Shown: piece after piece, positions 15,625 through 25,290 of the stretch
Numbering within the stretch: position 1 is the stretch's first letter
Layout of the letters: each line of letters starts with the position of its first letter
Source: JANNHP01 sp031404455
GTDB lineage: Bacteria > Planctomycetota > JAJSAM01 > JAJVHW01
Length of the DNA stretch: 33,517 nucleotides
NCBI GenBank assembly: GCA_031404455.1
Contig: JANNHP010000264.1
Location: forward strand, 1 to 33,517
Direction: 5' to 3'
Position numbers and translations under genes: made by a program
Notes under the pieces: generated by a model
Seen by the model: only the letters and a program-made list of their open reading frames with translations
What the model was told of the DNA's origin: nothing
The model's database searches: none

Positions 15625-16859
15625 TCACTTGGCGAGACTGCCGATCTGAAGGATCGGGAGGAGGATGGCGATGACGATGAACCCGACGACGAGCGAGAGG
15701 CTCACGATGAGGATCGGCTCGATCATCGAGGTGACCTTCTGCGACGTGATCTCCACCTCGCTGTCGTAGGCCTCCGCGATGCGCTCGAGCATCTCCTCGA
15801 GGGTTCCCGACTGCTCGCCCACGGCGAACATGTAGCCCACGACCGGCGGGAAGACTCCCGACTTCTTCACGGGTCCGGAGATGTCGGCACCCTCGACGAT
15901 CTTCTGGTGGATCTCGTCGACGACGCGTGCGATCACCTTGTTGCCCACGATCCCTTTGACGATCGTCAGCGCCTGGAGCGCCGGAATTCCGCTCTTGAGC
16001 AGCGTCCCGAACGTGGTGCAGAAACGCGACACGGCCGACTTGCGGAAGAGGTCCCCGAGGATCGGCGCGTGCAGGCGGAACCTGTCCCACTTGTACTGGA
16101 ACTCCTCGCTCCGCATCAGCATGCGGAACGTCGCCCAGGCCGCCACGATCCCGCCGAAGATGAGGTACCAGTAGGACCCCATGAACCCCGACACGCTGAC
16201 GAGGATCTGCGTCGGCACCGGGAGCGGGGTGCCCTTCTGCGGTCCCTTCTGGAGCACGGTCAGGATGCGCGGGACGACGAACGTCATCAGCACCGTCACG
16301 ACGAGCACGCCGAACACCATCATGACGACCGGGTACGCGAGGGCCGCCTTGACCTTGGCGCGGATGCGCTCCTGCTTCTGCGTGAAGTCCGCGAGGCGCG
16401 ACAGGATGACGTCGAGGTTTCCGGCCGCCTCGCCCGCCTTCACCATGTTCACGTAGAGGTTGTCGAAGTAGCCCGGGTGGTGCGCGAGCGCGTCGGCGAA
16501 CGTGGCGCCCTGCGTGACCTTCTCGCGGATGTCGCGGAGCACGACCTCGAGATCCTGGTGCTCGGCCTGCTCGACCATGGCGGTGAGACAGCTCGCGAGC
16601 GGGATGCCCGAGCGCAGCATCGTGCCGAGCTGCCGCGTGAGGAGCACCACCTCGTCGCGGTGCCGCCGCTGCATGAACTGGGGGAGGAACCGCTTGGAGC
16701 TTCCGACCGTGAGCGTCGAGAGCGGCTCGAGCTCCGTGACGTGACGTGCACGTGCATCGAGCGGAGCTGGTGCCTCGCCTCCTTCGGCGAGTCGGCGTCA
16801 AGGATCCCCGCGCGCGCGGCCCCTCCGGCGTCGAACCCCTTGTACTGGAAGACGGGCAT
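15625..16859 (-). CDS. gspF: Type II secretion inner-membrane platform protein GspF, broken by a frameshift
   Basis: In this sequence gspF lies in two frames. The N-terminus starts at ATG 16859 (MPVFQYKGFDAGGAARAGIL, then ADSPKEARHQLRSMHVHVT), a clear GspF start. The rest is in another frame from about 16735 to the stop at 15625: TELEPLSTLTVGSSKRFLP, then QLGTMLRSGIPLASCLTAM, three hydrophobic helices (for example AYPVVMMVFGVLVVTVLM) and the duplicated domain with FCTTFGTLLKSGIPALQAL and EQSGTLEEMLERIAEAYDS. The break falls in a 5-bp tandem repeat (minus strand CACGT CACGT CACGG, plus 16736-16750). Removing one unit, or adding one base, restores about 411 codons, the family length. The C-terminal part is otherwise uncorrupted, so a sequencing error or a very recent mutation is likely. 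Confidence 0.85.
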
Positions 16860-16997
16860 CTACGAGGTCCTCGCCTCAACCCGGACAGCAGGGAGATCAG
16901 CACCGAGCGCCGGCGGCGAACAGGTTCCGATGGGTTCAGGCGTGCTTTGCGACATCAGCACCCCGTGTCGCGGGCGGCGCCCGCGGCGAAGTGGTTT

Positions 16998-17026
16998 CTG
17001 ATGCGGGAACGCTTCGCGTTCCGGCA

Positions 17027-17030
<4 letters not shown>
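16998..17030. other. Long stem-loop containing the gspE stop codon
   Basis: CTGATGC (16998-17004) pairs with GCATCAG (17024-17030), and after one mismatch GGAACG pairs with CGTTCC, giving about 13 pairs around a small loop. The gspE stop (TGA, plus-strand tca 17027-17029) is inside the stem. There is no U-tract. A second GC-rich inverted repeat, CGCGGGC/GCCCGCG, lies close by near 16970-16986. Together they fill much of the 167-base gap between gspE and gspF and could reduce or stabilise downstream mRNA. Confidence 0.5.
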
Positions 17031-18763
<1,733 letters not shown>

Positions 18764-18773
18764 CGTTCGCCGT

Positions 18774-21134
18774 CTACTTCGGCTTCGATCCGTCCGCGTC
18801 GGCGGGGACGGGCGGAGCCGGCGGGGGCGCCGAGAGAGCGCGCGCCGCGTCCTGGGCCGCCTTCGTGCGTTCCTCGTCGGTGAGCGGCGCCTTCAGGCGT
18901 CCGGCGTCGAGCTCGCCCGAGTCCTCGAGCATCTGGAGCTTCGTGCGCGCGTTGTTGGGGACGTGCGGTCCCGCCCATTTCCTCCCCGGGAAGTCGACCT
19001 CGCTGCCGAAGAGGTCGTCCTGCAGCAGCTTCTTCTCCCACGTGAGCTTGTGGTACTCCGAGAAGCGCTCGGTGTCGCGCAGGATGTGCGGCGTCACGAA
19101 GAGGAAGAGGTGCGACGGACTCGACGTGTCGGAGGTCTGCCGGAAGAAGAACCCGATGATCGGGATGTCCCCGAGGAAGGGGACCTTGCTCACCGACGTG
19201 CGCTCCTCCTCCTGGATGATGCCGCCGAGCACCACGGTGTACGTGTCGGGGAGCGTCACGTTCGTCTCGATCTTGCGCTTCGTCGAGTCCGGCGGCGCGT
19301 CGGGCGACGGACGCGTGCCGAAGTTCGAGACCTGCTGCGTGATCTCGAGCCGCAGGTAGTTGTCGCTGGAGATGTGAGGCGAGATCGTGAGCTCCGAGCT
19401 CGCCGTGACCTCCTTGAAGCTGTTCGTGCTGGTGTTCGTGTTGTCGCTGACCGTCTCGCGGAAGCTCGTGGTGCGCTCGAACGTGAGGGTGGCCTGCTCG
19501 TTGTCGTTCGTCACGAGCGAGGGCTGCGTGAGGATGCGCGCGCGTCCGGAGCTCTGGAACGCGGTGATGATCATCGGCAGGCGGCCGTTCTTGAAGATGC
19601 CCGCCGTGAAGCCGGTGCCGATGATCGGCGTCCGGTTGGTGGGGACGGCGACGCCGCCGATGTCGGTGGTGACGATGTCCGAGAGGCCGAAGCTCGTGTT
19701 GCTGAAGAACGCCCGCTCGTCGGTGAGCTTGTCGGGCGTGCCGTCGTTGTCCGTGTCGACGAGGATGTTGTTCGACGTGTCGAAGAGCTCGACGCCGAAG
19801 TCGACCTGGTCGGACAGAGCCATCTCGATGAGCGAGGTCTCGATGAGCACCTGCGGGCGGCTCTGGTCGAGGCGGGCGATCAGGTCGTCGATGATCTCCC
19901 ACTGCGTCGGAGAGGCCTGCACGATCAGGCTGTTCGACTTCGGGTCGGAGATGATCACCGGCGATCCCTCGACCGCCGAGTTGGAGAGGGCTCCGCCGCC
20001 GGGTGCGACCCCCGCGCCGCCGGTCGCCGGGCGATTGCGCGACGTGCCGCTGCGCGAACTCGACCTCGAGGAGCCGCCGATCGAACTGGAGCTCGACGAG
20101 GTCGTGCTGCTGATGAGGTCGTCGAGGAGCTGGGCCATCTCGTCCGCGTCGGTGTGGCGCAGCGGACGGAAGTGGAGACGTCCGCGAGCGCGCGACGGCA
20201 CGTCGAGCTCTTTCACGAGCTGCTCGATCTTCTTCATCGCCTGTTCCGTGGCGTAGACGATCAGTGCGTCGAGTCGGTTGTCCGCGATGATCTTCGGCTC
20301 GGGCTCCTCGTCGGGCGCTCCCTGCGGCCGGGCCTGGCGCGGCTGGCCGGCGTCGGACGACTGGATGAGATCCGTGAGGATCGGCTCGAGCTCCGATGCG
20401 ACGGCATGCTCGAGCGCGATCAGCTTCATGCGCGGTTCGATCCGCGGGTTGTCGCGATCGATGTACTGCAAGAGTCGCTTCATGGCCGCGACCACCGGCG
20501 CGAAGTCGCCGACGATCAGCGCACGCGAGCCCGGGATGTCCTGGATGCGGCCGATGCCCGCAGTCTGCGTGGAGAGCGGTGAGAGGGCGTTCCTGACACG
20601 GGTGGTGTCGCTGATGTGCACGAGCGTCAGCGTGGTGACGACGTAGAGTCCGTCGCGGTCGGCGTAGTCCTCGATCTGGTCTTCCTCGATGTAGACCGGC
20701 CGCGACTTCAGGTTCGGGTCGGCCTGGTCCATCACGAACCACTGCTGCTTGCCGTCGGGCGACTTCGGACCGACCGGCACGAGGACGAGCTTCCTGTAGC
20801 TGAGCACGGCCTGGAGCCAGTCGAAGAGTTCGTCCTCCGCGATCAAGTGCGGGCCGACGAACTCCACCTTCGCCTGCTTGAACGTGGCGTTCTGGCTGTC
20901 GTAGAGGATCGAGATGCCCGTCGAGCGCTGGATGGTGTCGAAGAGTTCCTCGATCTTCCAGCCGCCGTCCTTCGGGATCAGCTTGACGATGGGGCTGTCC
21001 GGCCTTGCGGGGTCAGGGTCGGGCTTCGCGGGCTTCGGAGGATCCTCCGGCTTGTCCTGGGCGATCGCGGCGGGCGCCGTGATCGCGAGCACGCCCGACG
21101 TGAGCAGCGCGAAAGCCGGCCGCGATAGGCGCAT
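18774..21134 (-). CDS. gspD: Type II secretion outer-membrane secretin GspD
   Basis: A 786-residue secretin. ATG 21134 begins a signal peptide (MRLSRPAFALLTSGVLAITA, ending AIAQ) with GGAG eight bases upstream. An acidic Pro-rich linker (residues 27-48) is followed by N0/N1-type modules (IEELFDTIQRSTGISILYDS), further N domains (LVVGDFAPV-like IVGDFAPVVAAMKRLLQYID and KIIADNRLDALIVYAT) and the secretin core, with VLGGIIQEEERTSVSKVPFLGDIPIIG and LFLFVTPHIL. Two odd insertions are seen: a Ser-rich run in an N domain (near 20040-20115) and a DTDNDGTPDKL calcium-loop-like motif (near 19727-19760). No GspC is encoded nearby. A Lys/Pro-rich C-terminus could bind a pilotin. Confidence 0.93.
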   Translation of the reverse strand: MRLSRPAFALLTSGVLAITAPAAIAQDKPEDPPKPAKPDPDPARPDSPIVKLIPKDGGWKIEELFDTIQRSTGISILYDSQNATFKQAKVEFVGPHLIAEDELFDWLQAVLSYRKLVLVPVGPKSPDGKQQWFVMDQADPNLKSRPVYIEEDQIEDYADRDGLYVVTTLTLVHISDTTRVRNALSPLSTQTAGIGRIQDIPGSRALIVGDFAPVVAAMKRLLQYIDRDNPRIEPRMKLIALEHAVASELEPILTDLIQSSDAGQPRQARPQGAPDEEPEPKIIADNRLDALIVYATEQAMKKIEQLVKELDVPSRARGRLHFRPLRHTDADEMAQLLDDLISSTTSSSSSSIGGSSRSSSRSGTSRNRPATGGAGVAPGGGALSNSAVEGSPVIISDPKSNSLIVQASPTQWEIIDDLIARLDQSRPQVLIETSLIEMALSDQVDFGVELFDTSNNILVDTDNDGTPDKLTDERAFFSNTSFGLSDIVTTDIGGVAVPTNRTPIIGTGFTAGIFKNGRLPMIITAFQSSGRARILTQPSLVTNDNEQATLTFERTTSFRETVSDNTNTSTNSFKEVTASSELTISPHISSDNYLRLEITQQVSNFGTRPSPDAPPDSTKRKIETNVTLPDTYTVVLGGIIQEEERTSVSKVPFLGDIPIIGFFFRQTSDTSSPSHLFLFVTPHILRDTERFSEYHKLTWEKKLLQDDLFGSEVDFPGRKWAGPHVPNNARTKLQMLEDSGELDAGRLKAPLTDEERTKAAQDAARALSAPPPAPPVPADADGSKPK

Positions 21135-21232
21135 TCTCGTTTTCTCCGTGTGCGGGACATCGCCGCGAGGGCGGGGCAAGAGTAAGAGGGCCGCCCCCGC
21201 GACGCGAGATTGGACGATGAGAGAGCGAGCGT

Positions 21233-21283
21233 ATTCCCAGCTTCGCTGCGCCGCGCGTCCGCGCGGCGCTCTGAGGCTGGAAT
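21233..21283. other. Long stem-loop between rpsU and gspD
   Basis: The inner stem is GCGCCGCGCG (21248-21257) with CGCGCGGCGC (21260-21269). An outer helix pairs ATTCCCAGC (21233-21241) with GCTGGAAT (21276-21283) with one bulge. It lies about 60 bases after the rpsU stop. It lacks a U-tract but is strong enough to act as a terminator, or to protect the rpsU mRNA 3' end while allowing some read-through into gspD. Confidence 0.45.
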
Positions 21284-21341
21284 CGAACCGGGCGTCGGAA
21301 CCCGTGGTCCCGGCGCCCGTCGATGTGCTGCCGACTCGCGT

Positions 21342-21575
21342 CTATTCCTTCGGCTCGCGCCGGACGCGCTCCGTCTTGTCCTTGCCCTTCTTGAGCGCCT
21401 GGCGGATCGCCTTCTGGCGCTCGCGCGCCTTCCTTCGGCGGCGCTCGCTCGGCTTCTCGTAGACCGCGGACCGCTTGAGGTCGCGCGTCAGGCCTTCGTT
21501 GTTGCAGATCTTCCGGAGACGCCGGAGCGTCTTCTCGAGCGGCTCACCGTTCTTGACGAGAACTCGAACTGACAT
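21342..21575 (-). CDS. rpsU: Small ribosomal subunit protein bS21
   Basis: A 77-residue basic protein with the bS21 signature: VRVLVKNGEPLEKTLRRLRK, an ICNNEGLTRDLKR segment, then YEKPSERRRRKARERQKAIR. Length and charge fit the family, with a C-terminal Lys/Arg tail slightly longer than in E. coli. bS21 joins the 30S subunit near the anti-Shine-Dalgarno region and helps translation initiation. A GGGGGTGA stretch lies about ten bases before ATG. It is the first gene of the leftward block leading into gspD. A perfect inverted repeat at 21642-21674 lies 67 bases upstream and may be part of its control region. Confidence 0.95.
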   Translation of the reverse strand: MSVRVLVKNGEPLEKTLRRLRKICNNEGLTRDLKRSAVYEKPSERRRRKARERQKAIRQALKKGKDKTERVRREPKE

Positions 21576-21641
21576 GCTGGAAAGTCACCCCCTCGCGGGC
21601 CGTCGTGAGGACCGCGCCGCGGTCCCCCTGGGGCAAGCGCA

Positions 21642-21674
21642 CTAGTATTCGGGCCGAGGCGGCTCGAATACTAG
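21642..21674. repeat. Inverted repeat upstream of rpsU
   Basis: CTAGTATTCG (21642-21651) and CGAATACTAG (21665-21674) are perfect inverted copies. Inside them GCC pairs with GGC, giving about 14 pairs with one wobble around a five-base loop. It is the most A+T-rich patch in the neighbourhood. It lies between the Sua5-fusion gene (which ends at 21813) and the rpsU start (21575). It could be a dimeric repressor operator or the end of the preceding transcript. Confidence 0.5.
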
Positions 21675-21780
21675 ATATGGAGCAGGGCGCGTCGCGAAGC
21701 GAGTCGGCGCCGGTTCAGTGCGCGCCGGCTTCCGCGCGCGTCCCGATCGACGACCTGATGGCTGACACGGGCCTCCAAGA

Positions 21781-21819
21781 CTTCTGAGGACGCGGACGCC
21801 TCGGCCGCGTCCTCAGAAG
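21781..21819 (-). terminator. Perfect 15-bp hairpin over the stop codon of the Sua5 fusion gene
   Basis: CTTCTGAGGACGCGG (21781-21795) and CCGCGTCCTCAGAAG (21805-21819) are perfect inverted copies around a nine-base loop. The TGA stop of the minus-strand gene (21813-21815) is inside one arm. Only TCTT follows on the minus strand, so it is at best a weak intrinsic terminator. It may be an mRNA 3' end. Confidence 0.6.
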
Positions 21820-22874
21820 TCGTCGAGACGCTCCTCGATGGCGCGGTGGATGAGCGCGGAGGCCCGCTCGTACTGCGCCTGCCCCTGCCCGTACGGATCC
21901 GGGATGTCCTTGCCCGATCTGTCAAGCAGGCGCACGCGGTCCGCGGCGTCCGCGGCGAACGCGAGGATCGAGACACGGTGCTCGGCGGTCATCACGTAGA
22001 TCTCGTCCGACTCCTCGATCAGCGTCGGCGTGAGCGGGCGCGAGCGCTGAGGCGAGATGTCGCACCCGTAGCGCAGCGCGGCGGCCTGCGCCTCGGCGGT
22101 CGGCGGCGTGCCGCGCAGACACCCCGTTCCCGCCGAACCGACGCGGTAGCCCGCCTCCAGCAGTTCGTGGGGCTTGACTCCGGCGCGCCGCGCGAGCAGG
22201 TCGGCCGCGAAGGCCGCGGCCATCGGGCTGCGGCAGCGGTTGCCCGTGCAGACGAAGAGCAGCGAGCGCGCGGTGGCCTCGCGGATCTCGGCCGCGGGCA
22301 CGACGCCTTCCCTCAGCACCGCGACGCCCTCGTCGTCGGCGCGGACCACCGTGGACGAGTTCGCGTGACGGCAGCGGCCCCCGTCGATCACGAGGTCGAG
22401 CACCTGGTCGAAGTGCGCGAGGACCTCCTCCGCCGTGACGGCCGCTTCACCGCCCGACGGATTCGCGCTCGACGCGCCGACGCGGCTCGTCGTGAGCCGG
22501 AGCAGCGCCTGGGCGACGGGCAGGTCGGGGACGCGGAAACCGGTCGGGCGCCCGTGCCGGTCCGGCATCACGATCGTGAGCGGGCCCGGCCAGAACCTCG
22601 AGATCAGCTTCTGCGCGGAGCGGGGGACGTCCCTGACCAGCGGGCCGATCGCCTCGGGCGACGGCAGGTGGACCGTGAGCGGCTTCTCGTCCGCCCGGCC
22701 CTTCGCCTGGTAGAGGCGCCGCACGGCGGCCTCGTCGCGGAGGTTGACCGCGATGCCGTAGACCGTCTCGGTCGGGAAGGCGACGAGTCCGCCGTCGTCC
22801 ACGATCCGGGCGATGTGCCCGAGCTCGGGCCAGGGGCCCTTCCGCGGATCCAGCCGGACGACTTCCGTGCGCAA
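21813..22874 (-). CDS. sua5: Fusion of Sua5/TsaC threonylcarbamoyl-AMP synthase with a low-molecular-weight protein phosphatase
   Basis: A 353-residue two-domain protein. Residues 1-200 are a Sua5/TsaC/YrdC domain with GGLVAFPTETVYGIAVNL, YQAKGRADEKPLTVHL, FWPGPLTIVM and SRVGASSANPSGG. Known role: makes threonylcarbamoyl-AMP from Thr, bicarbonate and ATP for the t6A37 tRNA modification. Residues 203-353 are a low-molecular-weight phosphatase with P-loop CTGNRCRS (Cys209, Arg215) and the general-acid loop DPYGQ (Asp326). Related phosphatases act on phosphotyrosine or phosphoarginine; in Bacillus the two functions are adjacent genes (ywlC, ywlE). I chose TTG 22874 because homology begins there; there is no clear ribosome binding site, and an upstream TTG at 22904 is possible. 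It diverges from the kinase at 23009. Confidence 0.9.
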   Translation of the reverse strand: MRTEVVRLDPRKGPWPELGHIARIVDDGGLVAFPTETVYGIAVNLRDEAAVRRLYQAKGRADEKPLTVHLPSPEAIGPLVRDVPRSAQKLISRFWPGPLTIVMPDRHGRPTGFRVPDLPVAQALLRLTTSRVGASSANPSGGEAAVTAEEVLAHFDQVLDLVIDGGRCRHANSSTVVRADDEGVAVLREGVVPAAEIREATARSLLFVCTGNRCRSPMAAAFAADLLARRAGVKPHELLEAGYRVGSAGTGCLRGTPPTAEAQAAALRYGCDISPQRSRPLTPTLIEESDEIYVMTAEHRVSILAFAADAADRVRLLDRSGKDIPDPYGQGQAQYERASALIHRAIEERLDDF

Positions 22875-23008
22875 GCGGCGGCATCTTAGGCGGCACGACC
22901 GCAAGCGCAGCCGGGAAGGACGGGGGTGCGCGCGGCTCCGCGTTTGCGGTTTCCTCCGCCGAGGATCCGCACGCGCCTCGGAACCACCCGGGATACTGTC
23001 AAACCGTC

Positions 23009-23809
23009 ATGGACGAACGACTGAAGGACCGACTCGCGTTCCTCGGCAGCCTGGCCTCCGGCCTGGCGCACGAGATCAAGAATCCCCTCTCGACCATGAC
23101 GATCACCCTCGGACTCCTCCGCGAGGACTTCGAGGGCTCGGACCTGCCGCGCGACCGGCGTCTCCTGAAGAAGATCCACCTCCTCGAGGGCGAGGTGACC
23201 CGGCTCGAGCACATCCTCCAGGACTTCCTGCAGTTCGCGGGCGGCCACACGGTGCGGCCCGAACTCGTCTCCGTGAACGTGTGGCTCTCGGAACTGCTCG
23301 ACTTCTTCGAGCCGAGCCTCAAGGAGAACGGCATCCGGCTCACGCGGCGCCTCGCCGCGAAGCTGCCGGCCGTCCTCGTCGACCGCGAACTGATGAAGCA
23401 GGCCCTCTTCAACCTCCTGACGAACGCGCGTCAGGCGATGCCGCGCGGGGGCGAACTCACGGCGCGCACCTGGTCGTCCGGGGACCGCGTGCGGATCGAC
23501 GTCAGCGACACGGGCGAGGGCATCGCGCCCGACGTGCTGCCCAGGATCTGGGAGGTCTACTTCTCCACGAAGGAGCACGGCACCGGCCTCGGACTCCCGA
23601 CGGTACGGCGCATCGTGGCCGAGCACGGCGGGGAGGTGACGGTCGAGAGCCGGCCGCAGCGCGGAACCTCCTTCAGCGTCTTCCTGCCCGTGCCGCCGAC
23701 GATCTCGGGCACCGAGGCCCTGCGCCTGCCCGGCGCCCGGGCACCGGGCGGCGACGACCTCACCACGGTCCTCGCGCCGGCGCGGGGCAGCGAGGAGCGA
23801 ACGCATTGA
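23009..23809 (+). CDS. Small soluble NtrB-type sensor histidine kinase
   Basis: A 266-residue kinase with no membrane helix and no PAS or GAF sensor domain. It starts almost directly at the dimerisation helix: H box HEIKNPLS with His21 as phospho-acceptor. Then come N box NLLTNARQAMP, G1 DTGEGIAPD, F box VYFSTKEHGT and G2 GTGLGLPTVRRIV. A Pro/Gly/Arg tail of about 35 residues follows. It resembles the transmitter half of NtrB/AtoS-type kinases. Its stop overlaps the TTG start of the regulator gene, so the two are a coupled cognate pair. The input must come from a partner protein or the short N-terminus. Confidence 0.92.
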   Translation: MDERLKDRLAFLGSLASGLAHEIKNPLSTMTITLGLLREDFEGSDLPRDRRLLKKIHLLEGEVTRLEHILQDFLQFAGGHTVRPELVSVNVWLSELLDFFEPSLKENGIRLTRRLAAKLPAVLVDRELMKQALFNLLTNARQAMPRGGELTARTWSSGDRVRIDVSDTGEGIAPDVLPRIWEVYFSTKEHGTGLGLPTVRRIVAEHGGEVTVESRPQRGTSFSVFLPVPPTISGTEALRLPGARAPGGDDLTTVLAPARGSEERTH

Positions 23810-25221
23810 ACCAGCGTGTGAGCGTCCTGGTCGTCGACGACGAACCGGGACTCGCCGAAGGCATGGCGGAGGCCCTGCAGCGGATCGGGCTCGAGACGTT
23901 CTCGTGCACGAACGGCCGCCAGGCTCTCCGCATCATCGACGAGCACGAGATCGACCTCGTGCTGACGGACCTCGTGATGCACGAGGTGACGGGCATGGAC
24001 GTGCTGCGCGCGGCGAAGCAGCGCCACCCGGACTGCGAGGTCATCGTCATCTCCGGCCAGGGCGGGGTCGAAGCGGCCGTCGACGCGATGAAGGCGGGCG
24101 CCGCGACGTACATCAGGAAGCCGCTGCGGGTCGAGGAGGTCCGCGCGGTCGTGCAGAAGCAGATCGACCGGCTCACGCTGCTGCGCCGCCGCGACGAACT
24201 CGAGCGCCGCGTCGACGAGAGCTACGGCATCGCCGGGATCGTCGGCCGCTCCGAGGGGATGCGCAACGTGCTGACGCTCGTGCGCCAGGTGGCGGACACC
24301 AACGCGACGGTGCTGATCCTCGGCGAGAGCGGCACCGGCAAGGAGCTGATCGCCCAGGCCATCCACCGGCTCGCGCGCAGGCGGCAGGCCGCGTTCGTGG
24401 CGATCAACTGCGCTGCGATGAGCGAGACGCTGCTCGAGAGCGAGCTCTTCGGACACGAGAAGGGCGCCTTCACCGGAGCGGTGCGCAGCCACCGCGGCAA
24501 GTTCGAGTACGCCGACGGGGGAACGCTCTTCCTCGACGAGATCGGCGACATGCCGCTGACGCTCCAGGCGAAGCTGCTCCGCGTCCTCGAGACCCGCGAG
24601 ATCGTGCGCGTCGGGTCGAACGAGCCGATCAAGGTGGACGTCCGGATCGTCGCCGCGACCAACAAGGATCTCGAGCAGGCCGTGCGCGAGGGACGCTTCC
24701 GCGAGGACCTCTACTTCCGGATCAAGGTCGTCACCGTCCGTCTTCCGCCGCTGCGCGAACGCAAGGACGACGTGCCGCTCCTCGTCGAGCGCTTCGTGAA
24801 GGAGTTCGCGGCGCTCCACGGCAGGAGCGTGCAGTCGGTTCGGACCGGCGCGATGGCGAAGCTCTCGGCGTTCCCGTGGCCGGGCAACGTCCGGCAACTC
24901 CGCAACGTGCTCGAGACGGCGGTGCTCGTGACACCGGGCGACGCGATCGACGTCGCGAACCTCCCGCCCGAGGTCGCCGCCGTCGAGACGCCGCGCATGC
25001 CCGTCCAGCCGGGATCGGGAGCAGCGGCGGCGTCCTCGGATCCGGGTTCTTCGTCGCTCGACGATCTCGTGATGCCGCTGCCCGAGGTCGAGCGAATCCT
25101 CATCCGCAACGCGCTGCGCCTGAAGGGCGGCAACCGCGAGCAGGCCGCGAAGGCGCTCGGCATCTCGGAGCGCACGCTCTATCGCAAGATCAAGGAGTAC
25201 TCGCAGCGAGTCACCGCGTGA
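23806..25221 (+). CDS. NtrC-family sigma-54-dependent response regulator
   Basis: A 471-residue regulator. TTG 23806 overlaps the kinase stop and has GAGGAG eight bases upstream; GTG 23818 is an alternative. The receiver domain (1-120) has acidic Asp11/Asp12, phospho-acceptor Asp55 (LVLTDLVM), Ser83 and Lys105. The AAA+ domain has Walker A GESGTGKE (173-180), the sigma-54 contact loop GAFTGA (220-225) and Walker B LFLDEIGD (241-248), then VDVRIVAATNKDLE and WPGNVRQLRN. A Fis-type HTH ends the protein (GGNREQAAKALGISERTLYRKI). It should activate RNA polymerase-sigma-54 promoters when phosphorylated by the kinase at 23009. I found no convincing sigma-54 promoter in the window, so its targets are probably elsewhere. 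Confidence 0.95.
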   Translation: MNQRVSVLVVDDEPGLAEGMAEALQRIGLETFSCTNGRQALRIIDEHEIDLVLTDLVMHEVTGMDVLRAAKQRHPDCEVIVISGQGGVEAAVDAMKAGAATYIRKPLRVEEVRAVVQKQIDRLTLLRRRDELERRVDESYGIAGIVGRSEGMRNVLTLVRQVADTNATVLILGESGTGKELIAQAIHRLARRRQAAFVAINCAAMSETLLESELFGHEKGAFTGAVRSHRGKFEYADGGTLFLDEIGDMPLTLQAKLLRVLETREIVRVGSNEPIKVDVRIVAATNKDLEQAVREGRFREDLYFRIKVVTVRLPPLRERKDDVPLLVERFVKEFAALHGRSVQSVRTGAMAKLSAFPWPGNVRQLRNVLETAVLVTPGDAIDVANLPPEVAAVETPRMPVQPGSGAAAASSDPGSSSLDDLVMPLPEVERILIRNALRLKGGNREQAAKALGISERTLYRKIKEYSQRVTA

Positions 25222-25235
25222 CTCGCTGCGAGTAC
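25197..25235 (+). terminator. Perfect 18-bp hairpin over the stop codon of the NtrC-type gene
   Basis: Bases 25197-25214 and 25218-25235 are perfect inverted copies (arm GTACTCGCAGCGAGTCAC) around a three-base loop. The TGA stop at 25219-25221 is inside the right arm. The next bases (GACGGAGAATG) are not T-rich. It probably ends or protects the kinase-regulator transcript. Confidence 0.65.
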
Positions 25236-25290
25236 GACGGAGAATGCCTGCCACCGACCGAGCGCGCCACGGGCCAACGGGTCCGATGCG

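Noticed and set aside
21276..21345. Possible tRNA on the minus strand, from a T-arm-like GGTTCGATTCC
   Set aside because: The T-stem pairs poorly, and no matching acceptor, D-arm or anticodon arm could be folded at the right distances.
21605..21787. 60-codon plus-strand frame between rpsU and the Sua5 fusion
   Set aside because: No ribosome binding site, no recognisable features, and it crosses two inverted repeats and runs into the hairpin at 21781.
22905..23008. Sigma-54 promoter in front of the kinase-regulator pair
   Set aside because: No TGGCAC-N5-TTGC-type sequence with correct spacing in the gap.
22813..23805. N-terminal extension of the NtrC-type frame
   Set aside because: The upstream sequence is the out-of-frame shadow of the kinase. 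The receiver domain begins right after TTG 23806, which has a ribosome binding site.
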